Assembly: GCF_047675955.1 (NCBI RefSeq)
Contig: NC_132928.1
Span: 45,626,889 to 45,690,888, forward strand
Direction: 5' to 3'
DNA from: Chlorocebus sabaeus
Taxonomy: Eukaryota; Chordata; Mammalia; Primates; Cercopithecidae
Length of the DNA: 64,000 bases
This document shows, piece by piece, positions 27,807 through 40,465 of the stretch. The position numbers and the translations under genes were made by a program. The notes beneath the pieces were generated by a model. The model was not told the origin of the DNA. It ran no database searches and saw only the letters and a program-made list of their open reading frames with translations. Each line of letters starts with the position of its first letter. Within the stretch, counting starts at the first letter, position 1.

Positions 27807-28039
27807 TTTAGGTGTGTAAAAGAGGGAAGGGTCTCAATACCTCACATAGCTCTGCTCACCTTCCAAAATAGGATTAGTCAATAAATAGGGCCTTAGCCAT
27901 TATATTGTTTCTTAGAGAATAAAAACAGGCAAGCAAGCAAACAGAAAACAACCCAGATGAGCACTGAAGGTTACAATAGGAAATGTAAGTAGAAAAACAC
28001 AATTAAACATGGCATGTGTACTCATATAAGGCATTCAGG
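27807..28039 (+). repeat. Local direct duplication, copy 2
   Basis: Second copy, 588 bases downstream of the first; it ends where a short Alu fragment starts. The 353 bases between the copies appear only once. Confidence 0.85.
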
Positions 28040-28120
28040 TCAGGAGTTCGAGAGCAGCCTGGTCAATATGGTGAAATCCCATCGCTACTAAAAAAAAAAA
28101 AAAAAGAAAAGAAAAAAAAC
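28037..28120 (+). mobile_element. Short Alu fragment with A-rich tail
   Basis: 'gtcaggagttcgagagcagc' to '...catcgctact' followed by an A/G-rich tail. Only part of the left monomer is present. Confidence 0.8.
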
Positions 28121-28195
28121 CATTTTTTTCTTCACTAACAAGGATACATATTATCTGAGATGGAGAATAAAGGCCAAATTCCAAGGCAGGAATTC

Positions 28196-28262
28196 TTTTC
28201 TTCTTTCTTTCTCTTCCTTCTTTCCTCCTCCTTTTCCTCTTCCTCCTCCCGCTCCTTTCAGC
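28196..28262 (+). repeat. Pyrimidine-rich CT tract
   Basis: TTC/CTC simple sequence; it codes Ser/Phe-rich or Arg/Lys/Glu-rich frames by composition. Confidence 0.8.
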
Positions 28263-28739
28263 AGCAAAGAATTCCACTTATTGAATGTATTACAAAAGAG
28301 GTTTTCATCAAAACGACCAAAATCCATGCCATCAACAGACTCCTCAGAATCTAGGAGCTTTTAACTTCCGATGCTTTATCCAGACACTCCTTCCCCCTCC
28401 TACTCCCCTCAGTGAGCTCTAGCCTTCACAGCCTGGCCAGGGAGCTCTTGCCTCCAAGATAACGCTGCAGTGTGGTTCTTGTGGCCCCTCCCTCGCTGCT
28501 AAATAGCCAGGTCATTCTGGGCCAGGGAAGCAGGCCTCCCTGGCTGGTGCCCACAGCTCAGAGGCGTCTTCCTGAGGTGGCTCCACTCTTTCTTCCTCAG
28601 CTGATTCTGCCTCCACAACAAGCTACTGAGAAAACGGGAACTTTCCACAGTACCTGGTAGTTTCATAGAAATATCATAAAATTATGAAGACTTGCAGTGG
28701 TTCTACCAGGAGCTTAGGTCTCCCCTAAGCTCCAGATTT

Positions 28740-29240
28740 ATCCATCCACTGTCCACTAGATTTCTTCTCCTCCAGCTCTGATAGTATCTCGACCAAAACT
28801 TTTCCAAATCTATAGCTGTAATCTTATCTTGTCATCCTCCCAAAGCAAACCATGTTTTAACTCCTCTATTTCCTTTTCTTACAATTTTCTTCACAATGAC
28901 CCGAGCCAGAAGCCTTGGAATCATTCTAAGTGTCTCTGTCTTATTACATCTACTTTCTCACAACCAAATGATCATGGGACCTACTACAAACCACCTTCTT
29001 ACTATCTTTCATACATCGGCTCCTCTCCATCTTTAGTATAACTAACCCCATTCAGGCTCTCACATGGAATGTTCTGAAAGTCTCCCGAATATGTGCTTAT
29101 GTCTGGGCTTGCCTGCTCCATCCCTCCACGTTCTACACATCGAACAGTGAGAGTGACTTCTAAACCAGGCGTCTGATCATGGTGCTCTTCAGCTTAAACG
29201 CTTTACTGGGCCCTCTGTTTGGACAATGGATATAGACTAT
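28740..29240 (+). repeat. L2 LINE internal fragment
   Basis: Blocks such as 'attcaggctctcacatggaa', 'gtgacttctaaaccaggcgt' and 'ctgatcatggtgctcttcag' follow the L2 3' ORF region. Confidence 0.6.
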
Positions 29241-29284
29241 GGTTCTCGGTGACCTATTCTTAACTTCTGGCCTAGCTCTCTAGA

Positions 29285-29578
29285 CATGCACTGTCCACAT
29301 GTGGCTCCTGAGCACTTGAAATTGTGCTAGTGCAAACCAAGGGATGCTATAAGTATAAAACACACACCAGATTTCAAAGAGATAGTGCAAAGAAAAAAGA
29401 GTCTAAAATATCTTGTTAATAATTTTTATATTGGTTATGCATTGAAATGAAAATATTTTGCATATATAGAGCTAAAAGCATATTATTAAAATTACATATT
29501 TTCTTTTTAACATCTTTTAGTGTGGTTACTAGAAAATTTTAAATTACATATTGTCTTGCATTATGTTCTAGATGTTTT
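29285..29578 (-). mobile_element. hAT-Charlie-type nonautonomous DNA transposon
   Basis: 'actgtccacatgtggctcct', 'gagcacttgaaattgtgcta' and the AT-rich interior match the same family as the element at 4722, here longer. Confidence 0.65.
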
Positions 29579-29710
29579 CCTCATCACACCTTTCTACCCT
29601 CCACCCTGCTAAACAACAGGTATGCTAAATGACTGACAGTTTCCAACAGTAAGCCATAGTATTTAGTAATTTTATACAGTCCCTTTTAAGTGAAAATTAA
29701 AATGCTCTTT

Positions 29711-29769
29711 AACTATCACACTCCATCCCACCTGTGATGGTTTTGAGATATTATCCATAAATCCTTTTG
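29711..29769 (+). repeat. Inverted repeat, left arm
   Basis: The 59-base arm is complementary to 30387-30445 with three mismatches. It lies at the start of an MLT1-like element. Confidence 0.95.
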
Positions 29770-30242
29770 ATACTCCCCCCTTTCAAAAGGTAGACTCGAT
29801 TACACCTCTCATTCAGTATGGACTACACTTGGCAACTTGCTTCTAATAGATAGAATAAAGCAGAAGTGTCAGTGTGTGAGTTCCAGGATTAGGTCATCAA
29901 AGGTGTTGGAGCTTCTCTCTCTCTTACTCTGGTCATTCACTCTGAGTGAAGCCAGCTGTAATATCATGAGGAGACCCAAGGTGTCCTATAGAGAGATCCA
30001 TATGACAAGAAAGCAAGGCCTCCTCCTGCCAACAGCCATGTGAGTGAGCTATCTTGGAAGTGGATCCTCCAGCCCCAATCAAGCCTTCAGATAATGGAAG
30101 CCCTGGCTAATATCTTCATGGTAACCTCATGAGAGACCCTGAGCCAAAAAGTTGCTCCCAACTTTCTGAACCACATAAACTATTGTTTTAAGTAGCTGAG
30201 CTTTGGGATAATCTGTTACACAACAATAGATTACTAATATAC
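29735..30242 (+). mobile_element. MLT1-like MaLR LTR
   Basis: 'gtgatggttttgagatatta' at the start, 'agccatgtgagtgagctatc' and 'gaagtggatcctccagcccc' in the middle, and 'cacaacaatagattactaat' at the end are MLT1-type text. Confidence 0.75.
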
Positions 30243-30386
30243 CATCCGTACGCTATATCCCCCCCACCCCAACTTCCACTCAAGAACAGGAAGACAGAAG
30301 AGAAGCTGCTAAGAACTGCAACTTATGTTTTGCCTACTTAGATGTCAAGATTTGATTCAAAATCATCTCCTTTATGATGATTAAAC

Positions 30387-30445
30387 CAAAAGGATTTATG
30401 GATAATGTCTTAAAACCATCACAGGTGGGATGGGGTGTGATAGTT
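30387..30445 (-). repeat. Inverted repeat, right arm
   Basis: Reverse complement of 29711-29769 at 56/59 positions. Spacer of 617 bases. Confidence 0.95.
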
Positions 30446-33299
30446 AGAATAACAGAATATCAAACAACAAAATGGACTAAGACAGCCTTCTTCATACCCT
30501 GCTAAACATATAGGTCTTATTCCTTGGAGGACTGGCTCTCAACTAGTTATCACGTATTCTCTCCCAAGGTGGCAACCTGCACATCAGTGGGAAGTGCTTG
30601 GAGGCTGCAAAGGGAAGGATTGTGTGCTGGGCTTCATTTATCCTCACATAGCCATTTCAATGTGTGGGGAAAACACAACCCTGGAAGGATACATTTTGTC
30701 CTTCATTTTACAGATGAGAAACTGAGGTTCTGGGAGATTATACAACTGTCCCATGTCACTGTTGGCTTTCTGAAGTCAAAACTCTGCCTTGCAAGTCTCT
30801 TGGGCCTCAAAAATTCAAAGGAGCATAATTCTAATGGTGGATTAATAAGGCCTGTGATGGAAGGAATATGTTGTTATTGTTTTTAACAGGGGTAGAGGTG
30901 GAAGAGGGTGATGAGCGTGAGGGTGAGAGGGAAAGATCTATGTGGCAAAATCCTTCAATTATACGATCATCAAAATATAGAGCTAGAGGGGATCACAGAT
31001 AGTATCTGCACCAATTCCTTTCATTTTGTGGGAGTGGAACATTAAGGTCCAAAGTGGATGAATTATATTCATTTATATCTAAAGGATTGAGAATGTACGA
31101 TCCAGAAAAAAAGCAACATTTATAGGAACCAAGTTTTCTAATGATCTTACTTGGGATAGGAGAAGAGATGACCAATTTTTCACCCAATATTCAAAACCAC
31201 AGCATCCCCATCTGTGGTCATCAACAGAAGTACAATCCACAATAATTGTGTAATTATGTGAGAGGCATTACCATTTCTAAGCAGAGTTTCCAAATTTACC
31301 AGTGTTCATATGTCTTCATTTCCCTCAAAAATGTTAAATAAATAAATGCATAGGTTTGGCATAGGAAAGTATGTGTAATCAAATAATAAGTAACCTTACC
31401 AGGCAGATATATTTTGTTTAGAAATCCTTATTTTGATTTCTCAGAACTCTAAGGCAAGGGATCAAACTATAAGGGACCTCGTAGCATAAGCATGCTTACA
31501 AAAGCAAATTGCATGGGATGGTGATTTGTCTCACGGTCTCAGGTATGTGCAGCTCTGCTTTCTGTACAAAGTGGACAGGGCAGAAAAGCAGCTGGTCCTT
31601 GTCCTGCCACTGGAATGACAGGAATAGTATGGGGTGGGTAGTAGTCCATTTATGAACACTTGAATGCAGTCAAATAAGACTTTTATTGAGCTTCTACTCT
31701 GTGTCAAGTACTGCGTTATCATTAGGTAGGATGTAAGCTGATAGGTAAGATAAAATGTACCCTCAGAAAATTAAATAGGTCTTGTGAGTATCAATATGAA
31801 TTTTAATGACAATTAACACCTTCTGTTTGTGAATGTAGCTGGATAATTTTTGATACATTAACTGATATATTTTCGCTTCTCAGTAATTCTTGTTACCTGT
31901 GAACTTTTTTCCCATACAGACTTTCTTGGCACACTGCCTCAGGAACAGGATTATGCTACAGAAAAAAAGAGCAAATTATTGACTTTTGAATTCCAAAATC
32001 TAAAATCTTGGCAAAAACAATATGTTTAGAAGGAAAATCGATCTGGAAATGGTCAGCATCAGTTTTTCCTACCCCTAAGACAAAATAAACCTAGAGGGAA
32101 AAAACCTGTTAGGGATAAAAAGTAGCAAAAGCAGAAGAGTTAGAACGTTGAACTGGTCATGGAGCAGACACCTATGGTCTGTGCCCTCCGCCCTGACCCC
32201 AGAAGTTGCTGGTGCAGAGGAGAGACAATAGACGCTCGAAAGGAAATAGAGGAAATGAAAGGGAATCTGGTCAGCACCCCCACCGACCCTATACCCCCCG
32301 CTACTGCCTCCAGGCCCAGGTAAAGCTCCACATAGCCCACATATCTCAGGCTCTTAGGATCTTTCTCCAACATGTTATGGAGACAGCAGAGAAGAACATA
32401 TGGCTGGGAAAGTGTATCTAAATGGAGAGGACCCAAAACAGCCTGAAAGTTCCCCAACATGTCCCTGGAGTTCAGGATCAGACCAAATATTTTCCAAGTG
32501 CTCAAGAGAAAAAGTCATGAGAGACCAAGATGGACCTCAGGCACTGCAGGATGATGACCAAATCAGCCACTACCTGTGTGACTGATGAGAAACCCTAAAG
32601 ACTGATGTCTGTTTCCCAACTCTCTCCCTGTCAGATGCTAATGCACCCTGAAGGTGTCCTAGATCTATACAAACACTCCATGTTCACTATCCCACATAGG
32701 CAACTATCCATCCCAGAAGAGTTGCCACCAGTCTCTTCATAAACCCAGCCCTACCCATGCATCCATATTTAACCAGCTTCCTTCAGAAATATTCTCGCAG
32801 AGTTCCACTAAATCTTCTGTGCTACAGGCACACCTGCTTTCTTTTTTCCATTTACTTATGGAAGTAAAGAAAAGGCCAGGACAACATAGTCTGTGTAACG
32901 ATCTGGTGCATCAGAAGAACGGAAAGAATAAAATCTCCAGCGACCCTAGGTTCCTGATCCATACAAGATCTTCTTTCTGATCTCCAGAACCTGAGCCATG
33001 AAGTGGGGAAAAGTCCTCTAGGTGGCTGTTTCCCAACCTGGTGGTACTTAGTGCCCTTTCCTTCTTGCAATGTCCTCTCATTGTCTTCCCAAAACAAGCT
33101 GAAACTCACTCCCATTAAAGTGACGGGACTCAACAGTTCGAGGTTTAACTCCAACTCCTTTTCTGTTCACACAGCTACCCAGTTGTTAAATCTACCTGCT
33201 GGCTCTCTCCTCTCCTTTCTATTACCTGGAAGTGCTGCTCTCTGAATATTCCTTTTCCTCAATCCAGGAACATGACAGATTTGCACTTTCCCTCTTTCT
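30446..33299. other. Intergenic, no gene recognised
   Basis: Mostly unique-looking sequence. A minus-strand open frame of 121 codons (32140-32505) is the longest here. It lacks recognisable domains and a promoter, and plus-strand frames overlap it. Confidence 0.5.
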
Positions 33300-33590
33300 T
33301 GAGGTACGTCATGACCAGTCATGTGGCTTCCTTTGGCTAGTGAAACGTGGACAGGAGTAACATGGGCTGCTTCCTAATTGCAGTAAGCAACACTGCAGTA
33401 CTCTGCCTCCTGCAGCTGGAACTGACAGCATTTCAGATGGTGGAGGCCCTGTCACTCTGATTTCCAGAGTAAAGGGCATGTTATGGGCCGTTTCAGTCAA
33501 TGGGCATGTAAAGTGAGCAAGCAATAAACACTTGTTAAATGAACTCGCTGGCTGTTGCTGCATAATAATCTAACCCATCCTGACTAGTAT
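33300..33590 (+). mobile_element. Old MLT1-type LTR fragment
   Basis: 'tggcttcctttggctagtga' and the end 'tgctgcataataatctaacc' with 'catcctgactagta' resemble the MLT1 terminal third. Diverged. Confidence 0.55.
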
Positions 33591-34369
33591 GCCCAGGCTA
33601 GCTAGAACTGGGCATATGCCTAGAACTGGGGTTCAGGCTCTCATTTCTCACCAAAGCTTTTAACACATGCCACTCAAAGTGTGGTTCATACACAGGTATC
33701 AATCCACAAACTATTGCTGCTCTGCAATGATGTAAGTATAGAAATTGAGAATAAACATTTAAATATTATTGTAACAGTTAAGCGGATTAATCTGACCTAT
33801 TGTATCTAATAATAACATATTTGGAATTGTCTTTCCCCCAGATCTTAGCACGATGTCTTACCCACGAAGGTGCTACCAAATTGGATTATTGATTCATGAT
33901 TAAGAAACAGAATTATGTTAGGATTCCAAGCACTGGCAGGCAGATCTGAGGAATACTTGGGGTGCAAGACCCTTCTTCATTGAGGTGAAATGATCATTTA
34001 TAAGTTTCTGGATTTTCTGTTCGTGCCAGCACAAAATTTAGCATCAACAAGCAGAGAAACCTTATGAGTTCTTCTGTATTTACTATTAAATATTGTTTTA
34101 GGTTTGCCAACATAAAAGCATGAGCATGAATGTGTTTATCTTCTGGAATAAAACTCTGTGAATACATTGCTTATGAATATGTTTTTCAGAATTACCCACA
34201 AACAGCTTGACATTTTGATACATTTGTTCAAGTATCAGAGGATAATGTAATTGATCCCAAAATCACTTCCTAACTCCCTCCAGGACTGAATAATTTTTTC
34301 CTCCCAAAGACTCTTTGGCACACACTAATATATTTCTCTGCATCATGCAAGAAAAAGGCAACATAATAT

Positions 34370-34580
34370 TCTGAAAACAATAGAGTGCTAGGTATCAGGA
34401 GACCTGGATCTAATCTGCATTACCCACTCCATTCGCTTGCTACTACATGGAGCTATTAGTTAACCACTTGTGCCCTAATTTCTCTCTCTTATGAGGATAA
34501 AAAGTTAATAACATGTAAGTAACATCAGTTCTGTTGTGAGCATCAAGATATAGGGTTCTGAAGCACTTACTAGTGAATAA
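34370..34580 (+). repeat. MIR SINE
   Basis: 'aggagacctggatctaatct' and 'tgagcatcaagatatagggt' follow the MIR order. Confidence 0.55.
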
Positions 34581-34899
34581 AGTACAACATGATTATAATT
34601 TTCCATTTATATATAATATTGTCCTTGTAATACCCTCGAATTATTCTGTACCTAGATTTTCTCCTTTCAAGTGAGACAATAAGCTCCTTAGAGGGTTCAC
34701 TGTGCACTTTTTCTTTGCATATGATCCAATGCTGAGTCCTTTAGGACAAATAATACACATATGATGATCGTTTGAAAATTATTTATCATAAGTTGTTGAA
34801 CCCCTTCACCCTTAAGTAAACTACACAAACTTTATACACTGCAAGACAAGGATTCCTCAATTCACACGAACAGGTGTTTAGAATTTTGGCTAAAGAGAG

Positions 34900-34995
34900 T
34901 TGTAATTGCCTGGGTTCCTTGAGGGCAGAGGTCATGTCTCACCAATCTTTGTATCCCTAGACTTACCATAGTATCTGAGCACAGAGAAGGAGCCC
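34900..34995 (+). repeat. L2 3'-end fragment
   Basis: 'ttccttgagggcagaggtca' and 'tgtatccctagacttaccat' are typical L2 terminal motifs, directly before the MLT1. Confidence 0.55.
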
Positions 34996-34997
34996 AG

Positions 34998-35422
34998 TTT
35001 ATATGGACTGCATTATGTACCCTTCAAATTCATATATTGAAATCCTATCCCACAATGTGACTGGAATTGGGGATAAGGCCTTTAGGGAGGCAATTAAAGT
35101 TAAATGATGTTATAAGGATGGGGCCCTAATCTGATGGTGCTGGTGTTCTTATAGGAAGATGAAAAGATGCCGCCAGAGAGCATGCACTTGCACATGCTCT
35201 GACTCTCTCTCTCTCTCTTTTTCTCAATCTCGCCATGCCCCACAGAGGAAAGGCCATGTGAGGACACAGCCAGAAGGCTGCCATCTGCAAACCAGGAAAA
35301 GAGCCTTGCTAGCAGCTTAATTTGGAACTCCCAGCATCCAGAACTGTAAGGAGATAAATTTCTGTGTTTATGCCACCCAGGCTATGGTATTTTGTAATGG
35401 TTGTCCTAGCTAAGATACCAGT
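34998..35422 (+). mobile_element. MLT1A-like MaLR LTR
   Basis: 'atatggactgcattatgtac' through 'aaggccatgtgaggacacag', 'aaggctgccatctgcaaacc' and 'ccacccaggctatggtattt' is a full-length MLT1A-type order. The TCTC-rich middle is a simple-repeat expansion. Confidence 0.85.
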
Positions 35423-36357
35423 TAATGTCTGAAGATAAATTGATAAATAAATAACATTTAATAAAATACTTCTTATTACTTCCACTTAGTACCCAGAAAC
35501 CTAAAAGGCCAATCTCTGATTTTGCTTAAATTGGCTTTGGGAAAATTTTCAGAATCATTTAAACATTTTAATAGCACATCCACCTACTAGACATTTGATT
35601 TTTCCATCCACTTTCCTTAGTGAGTACAAGCAGTTCTTATCCAAGGATCATTAAGAGGATTAGGCTGCAAGAATGGGGGTGGTAAGGAACAGAAGAGTTA
35701 TTGGCCAGAAAGAAGGGAAAATTGTACCATTAATTGTTCAGAGGATAGCGCATCATTCTGCACATGTAAACACTCAAGGTAAAATATGGCAGATGAATAA
35801 AGAGCTTCTGTATAGAAGAACTATAAACTTTGGCAGGAACCACTGTGCTGCAGTAGTGAAGAGGCCTCCTGCTAGGGGCTGCAGTGGAAAAAGTGATCTC
35901 AGAGAGGAATTCAGAATAGAAATACTCAGCAAGAGATGAAACACCATGAAGTTTTGGTTAAGTCATTTGGTTCCAGACTTATAAAAGGGAAAAGCTGTTT
36001 TAGTAAAAAATAAAAAATAAAAATAAAAATGCTGACTACATGAACTTTGCAGATTATTCTTCTATTCTAATTGTAAATTTGAATTCCAAAGTACCTCTTC
36101 CTTCATGTTCTTGACAAGAGATCTATGGTGTTTAGTAACTTATTCTTCTAAAGAGGCTCAGCCAGGAGAAGCAAATACTTAGTCTGGAGCCATAGGACCT
36201 AGCTCAGTGTTTCACTGAGCTGCCCCAGCACAGAGGGCACATTGATTAGGGACTCCAGAAAAGAAAGGCAAAGGCAGCACCAGAGAGAAATCCTCACGTG
36301 CCATTTCCCTCTTTCATGTCTCAGCTAAAGAGGGCATCCCTTTTACAGAAAAGTTTA
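35423..36357. other. Intergenic, nothing recognised
   Basis: No gene seen; an 88-codon plus-strand frame at 35673-35939 has no recognisable domain. Similar empty stretches are 33591-34369 and 38705-39909. Confidence 0.55.
36005..36031 (+). repeat. AAAAAT simple repeat
   Basis: A short A-rich (AAAAT)n stretch. Confidence 0.8.
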
Positions 36358-36359
36358 TA

Positions 36360-38704
36360 CTGGCATACGTTGGATATATTGAAGGTTCAGTTCCAGACCA
36401 CTGCAATAAAGTAAATATTGCAATAAAACAATTCATACAATTTTTTTTGGTTTCCTAGTGCATATAAAACTTACATTTACATGAACATGTAGTATATGGC
36501 ATCATGTCTAAAAAACAATGCACACACCTTAATTTTAAAATACTTTATTGCGAAAAAGGCTAATAATCATCTGAGGCTTCAGCAAGTCATAATTTTTTTG
36601 CTGGTGGACAGTCTCGCCTTGATGTTGATGGATGCTAACTGATCAGGGTGGTGCTTGCTGAAGGTTGCGGTTGCTGTGGCAAAGTCTTAAAATAAGATAC
36701 GATGAAATTTGCCAAAATCATTGACTCTTCCTTTCACAAAAGATTTCTCTGTAGACTCTGATGTTACTTGATAGCATTTTACCCACAGTAAAATGTTCAA
36801 AATTGGAATCAATCTTCTCAAACTCTGCTGCTTCTTTATTAACTAAGTTTATGTAATTTTCTAAATATGTTGTTGTCATTTCAACAGTGCTCACAGTATC
36901 TGCACAAGGAGTAGATGGAATCTACTCTTTGCTCATCCATAAGAAACAACTCCTCATATGTTCAGGTTCTCTCATGAAATTATAACAATCCATTTATATC
37001 TTCAAGCTTCGCTTCCAATTCTAATTCCCTTGCTATTTTTACCACATCTACAGTTACTTTCTCCACTAAAGTCTTGAATGCTCAAAGTCATCCACAACGG
37101 TTGGAATCAACATCCTTCAAACATTTTTACCTCCTCCCATGAATCACAAATGTTCTTAATGGCATCTAGAGTGGCAAATCCTTTCCAGAAGGTTGTCCGT
37201 CTACTTTGCCCAGATCCATTACAGGAGTAACTATCTATAGCAGCTACAGCCTTACAAAATGTAGTTCTTCAGCAATAAGACTTCAAAGTCAAAATCACTC
37301 CTTGACCTTATGGAATGGACAATGTGTTCACAAGCATGAAAACAACATCAATCTCCTTGTATATGTCCCTAGGGCTCTTGGGGGACCAGGTGCATTGTCA
37401 ATGAACAGTTTATTTTGAAAGAAATATCTTTTTCTGAGCAGTAGGTCTCAATTGTGGGCTTAAAATATTCAGTAAACCATGCTGTAAACAGATGTGCTTT
37501 CATCCAGGCATGGTTGTTCCATTTATAGAGTATAAGTAGAGCAGATTGAGCATAATTGTTAAGGACTCCAGGATTTTCAGAATGGTAAATGAACATTGGC
37601 TTTAATTTAGTCATCAGCTGCATTAGCCCCAGACAAGAGCATTCGCCCATCCTTTGAAGTTTTGAAGCCAGGCATTGGCTTCTTTCTAGCCATGAAAGTC
37701 CTAGATGGCATTTTTTTTTCCCAATATAAGGCTGTTCTGTCTACATTTAAAGCCTGTTATTCAATATAGTCACCTTCATCAATTATCTTAGCTAGATTTT
37801 TTGATAATTTACTGCAGCTTCTACATCATGATTTGCTGCATCACTTTGCACTTTTAAGTTATGAAGACAGCTTCTTTCCTTAAACCTCATGAACCAAGCT
37901 CTGCTAGCTTCAAACTTTTCTTCTGCAGTTTCTTTACCTCTCTCAGCCTTCACAGAATTGAAGAGAGAGTTAGGGCCTTGCTCTGGATTAGGTTTTGGCT
38001 TAAGGGAATGTTGTAGCTGGTTTGATCTTCTCTGCAGACCCCTCAAGCTTTCTGCATATCAATAATAAGGCTATTTCACTCTCATTCATGTGTTCAGTGG
38101 AGTAGCACTTTTCATTTCCTTCCATAACTTTTCCTTTGCATTCACAACTTGCCGTTTGGCACAAGAGGCCTAGTTTTCGGCCTATCTCATCTTTTGGCAT
38201 GTTTTTCTCACTAAGTGTAATCGTTTCTAGCTTTTGAATTAAAGTGAGAGATGTACTACTCTACTTTTTACTTGAACACATAGAGGCCACTGTAGGGTTA
38301 TTAATTGGCCTAATTTCAATATTGCTGTTTCTCAGGGAATAGGGAAGCCAGAAGGGAGAGAAATCTCAGAAAGCCTGGTTGGTGGGGCAGTCAGAACACA
38401 CATAACATTTATCCACTAAGTTTGCTGTCTTATATGGGCACAATTTGTGGCACACCAAAACAATTACAATAGTAACATCAAATATCCCTGATAAAAAGAT
38501 TACCATATCAGATATAATAATCATAAAAACTTTTAAAATATTGCAAGAATTACCAAAATATGACAGAGATACAAAATGATCACGTTGGAAAAATGGCATC
38601 GACAATCTTGCTTGAGGCAGGGTTGCCACAAACCTTCAATTTGTAAAAAACACATTATCTCCAAAACAGAATAAAGAGAACTGTAATACAACAAGGCATA
38701 CCTG
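36360..38704 (-). mobile_element. Tigger1 (pogo/Tc1-mariner) DNA transposon, near full length
   Basis: One end reads CTGGCATACGTTGG with TA just before it (36358-36359). The other ends AAGGCATACCTG. These are the Tigger1 terminal inverted repeats; the length is 2345 bases against about 2.4 kb for the complete element as I recall. Internal sequence is co-linear throughout, with no inserted Alu or L1. Confidence 0.95.
36540..38290 (-). pseudogene. Tigger1 transposase pseudogene
   Basis: Read on the minus strand, pieces of a pogo-like transposase appear in order. They are 'IGRKLGLLCQT' (DNA-binding region, near 38160), '[19 protein letters not shown]' (CENP-B-like HTH, near 37900) and '[11 protein letters not shown]' to '[18 protein letters not shown]' (DDE domain, near 37440-37610). 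Several frameshifts and stops separate them. The human genome has domesticated relatives such as JRK, TIGD and CENPB, but this copy is clearly dead. Confidence 0.93.
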
Positions 38705-39109
38705 CTTATATTAAAGCAGCAATGCATATCTTTCACCACCAGCACTTAGCCAGTATATCCCACCCCATCTACCCCTACCCCAAACAGGCTTTTATTTCTA
38801 AATATAGATCTACATTTCAAGCAAAGCATGAATCAAGTCACATATTTAATGTCAGTATAATTTTAGAGGCATGCCAGAAAGAAAAAGGGGATGTGAGTGT
38901 GTAAAACTTACTTATATTTTTATTTATGCTATTTCCCACAGATTGAAAATAAATTTTCAAGAGCATCACTTCTCCAGCCAATCTACTCTTAGTAGAGTCT
39001 GAAAATGCTGTGATTATCTAGCAGTGCCCTCTGGTGTCCAAATGAATTGTTTTATTTGCCTTGAGGGAAAAAATAAGCCATTATATAATCAGACATGTCT
39101 ATAATCAGC

Positions 39110-39250
39110 ATTCATTCATTGGCCAAGTATTTACTGCGGGTTTACTATATGTGAGTTACTGTGCAAAGAGGCAGGATACAGAGATGTATTAAAAAAATAC
39201 ATGATTTCTTGTTAGGTTCTTAAGGAGTCCAGTCTAACAAGGAGACAAAT
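39110..39250 (+). repeat. L2/MIR-class fragment
   Basis: 'cattcattggccaagtattt' and 'tatgtgagttactgtgcaaa' match the ancient-repeat block also seen at 5030 and 47120. Confidence 0.5.
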
Positions 39251-39909
39251 GTAAACTCAATTACAAAATTACTTAAATCACTTTATCTAGTTTTTCATTA
39301 AAATGAGACATACACAGCTAGGTGGCCTCCTTTTCCAAACAGTTCTGGGCCATTATTAATGTTAGGATGTAACTGGCTGGCTTTGGACAGAACAACTTTG
39401 GTCAAGTACACAGGGAACATTCTGAAATACAGTAAACATAGCAAGATATACAGCAGGATTGAATCCTAGTTTTAAAGAGTTGAGAAAGCACCTTTCACAG
39501 CCAATCCCAAATGACACTTTCGGTTTTGTAGTTATATAGGAGCCCACTGGTCAACAGATCTGACACACAAATCTGACATTCATTATCCTTACACTTCTTT
39601 CTGAAAATGCTATTTTCTAGAATTTTAATGAAAGACCTCAAAATGAATCAAATGAGAGACTTAAGAAATCAAGAGACCCTAAGAATTTATCATAAACTGT
39701 TCTAGGATTCTTAGACCTGCAAATTTTCCACTAGAGTCACCAAAACACATATTGTTCCGAATAGGTGCATCTTCATGTCTTCTGGGGAAGCAGAGGGAGC
39801 CTGAAGGAGTTATGGAGACCTCCCACCAAGAATAAAAGTGAAATTCAAATACCATCAAAGGAAGGAGTCACGAATGACTACAAATGAAGAATGATGCTTT
39901 ATACTATTT

Positions 39910-40431
39910 TGTGATGGTCCTAATTTTCATCATTTTTCTATTCTTGTTATTGTTGTTTCCTAATCAGCCATGAAACCCTAGTGTGTAGGTAGGTCCTATG
40001 ACCTGCTTCCAACCAACAGAATATGGCAAAGGTGATGGGATGTATGTGATTACATTATATAAGATTATACAGTCCATCTTGCTGAGACTCTCCTTTGCTG
40101 GCTTTGAGAAAGCAACCAGTTATATTGAGAAGGCCCATGTGGCAAAGAGTTGAGGGAGGCCTCCTGCCAATGGCACATAAGCATTGAGCACTCTCAAGGA
40201 ACTGAAGGCTACTAATAACCATGTGGGTGAAAAAGCTGACCTCTCCCCGGTCAAGTCTCAGATGAGACTGGAGCCCTGCCCAACACCTTGACTGTAGACT
40301 CACAGAGGACCCAACTAATCTGTGCCCGGGTCCCTTACCCACAAAAACTATAAGACAATAAATGTGTGCTGTTTTAAGTTGCTACATTTGTGGTAATATT
40401 ATTTTGCAACGATAGATAACTAATACAGATT
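39910..40431 (+). mobile_element. MLT1-like MaLR LTR
   Basis: 'tgtgatggtcctaattttca' start, 'gaggcctcctgccaatggca' middle, and 'caacgatagataactaatac' end. It abuts the probable 3' end of TSEN15. Confidence 0.75.
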
Positions 40432-40459
40432 TCAAGACACCTTTTAATTTTAAAACATT

Positions 40460-40465
40460 TTTATT
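40460..40465 (-). terminator. Candidate distal TSEN15 poly(A) signal (AATAAA)
   Basis: TTTATT on the plus strand is AATAAA on the minus strand. An MLT1-type repeat ends about 30 bases further downstream. Confidence 0.5.
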
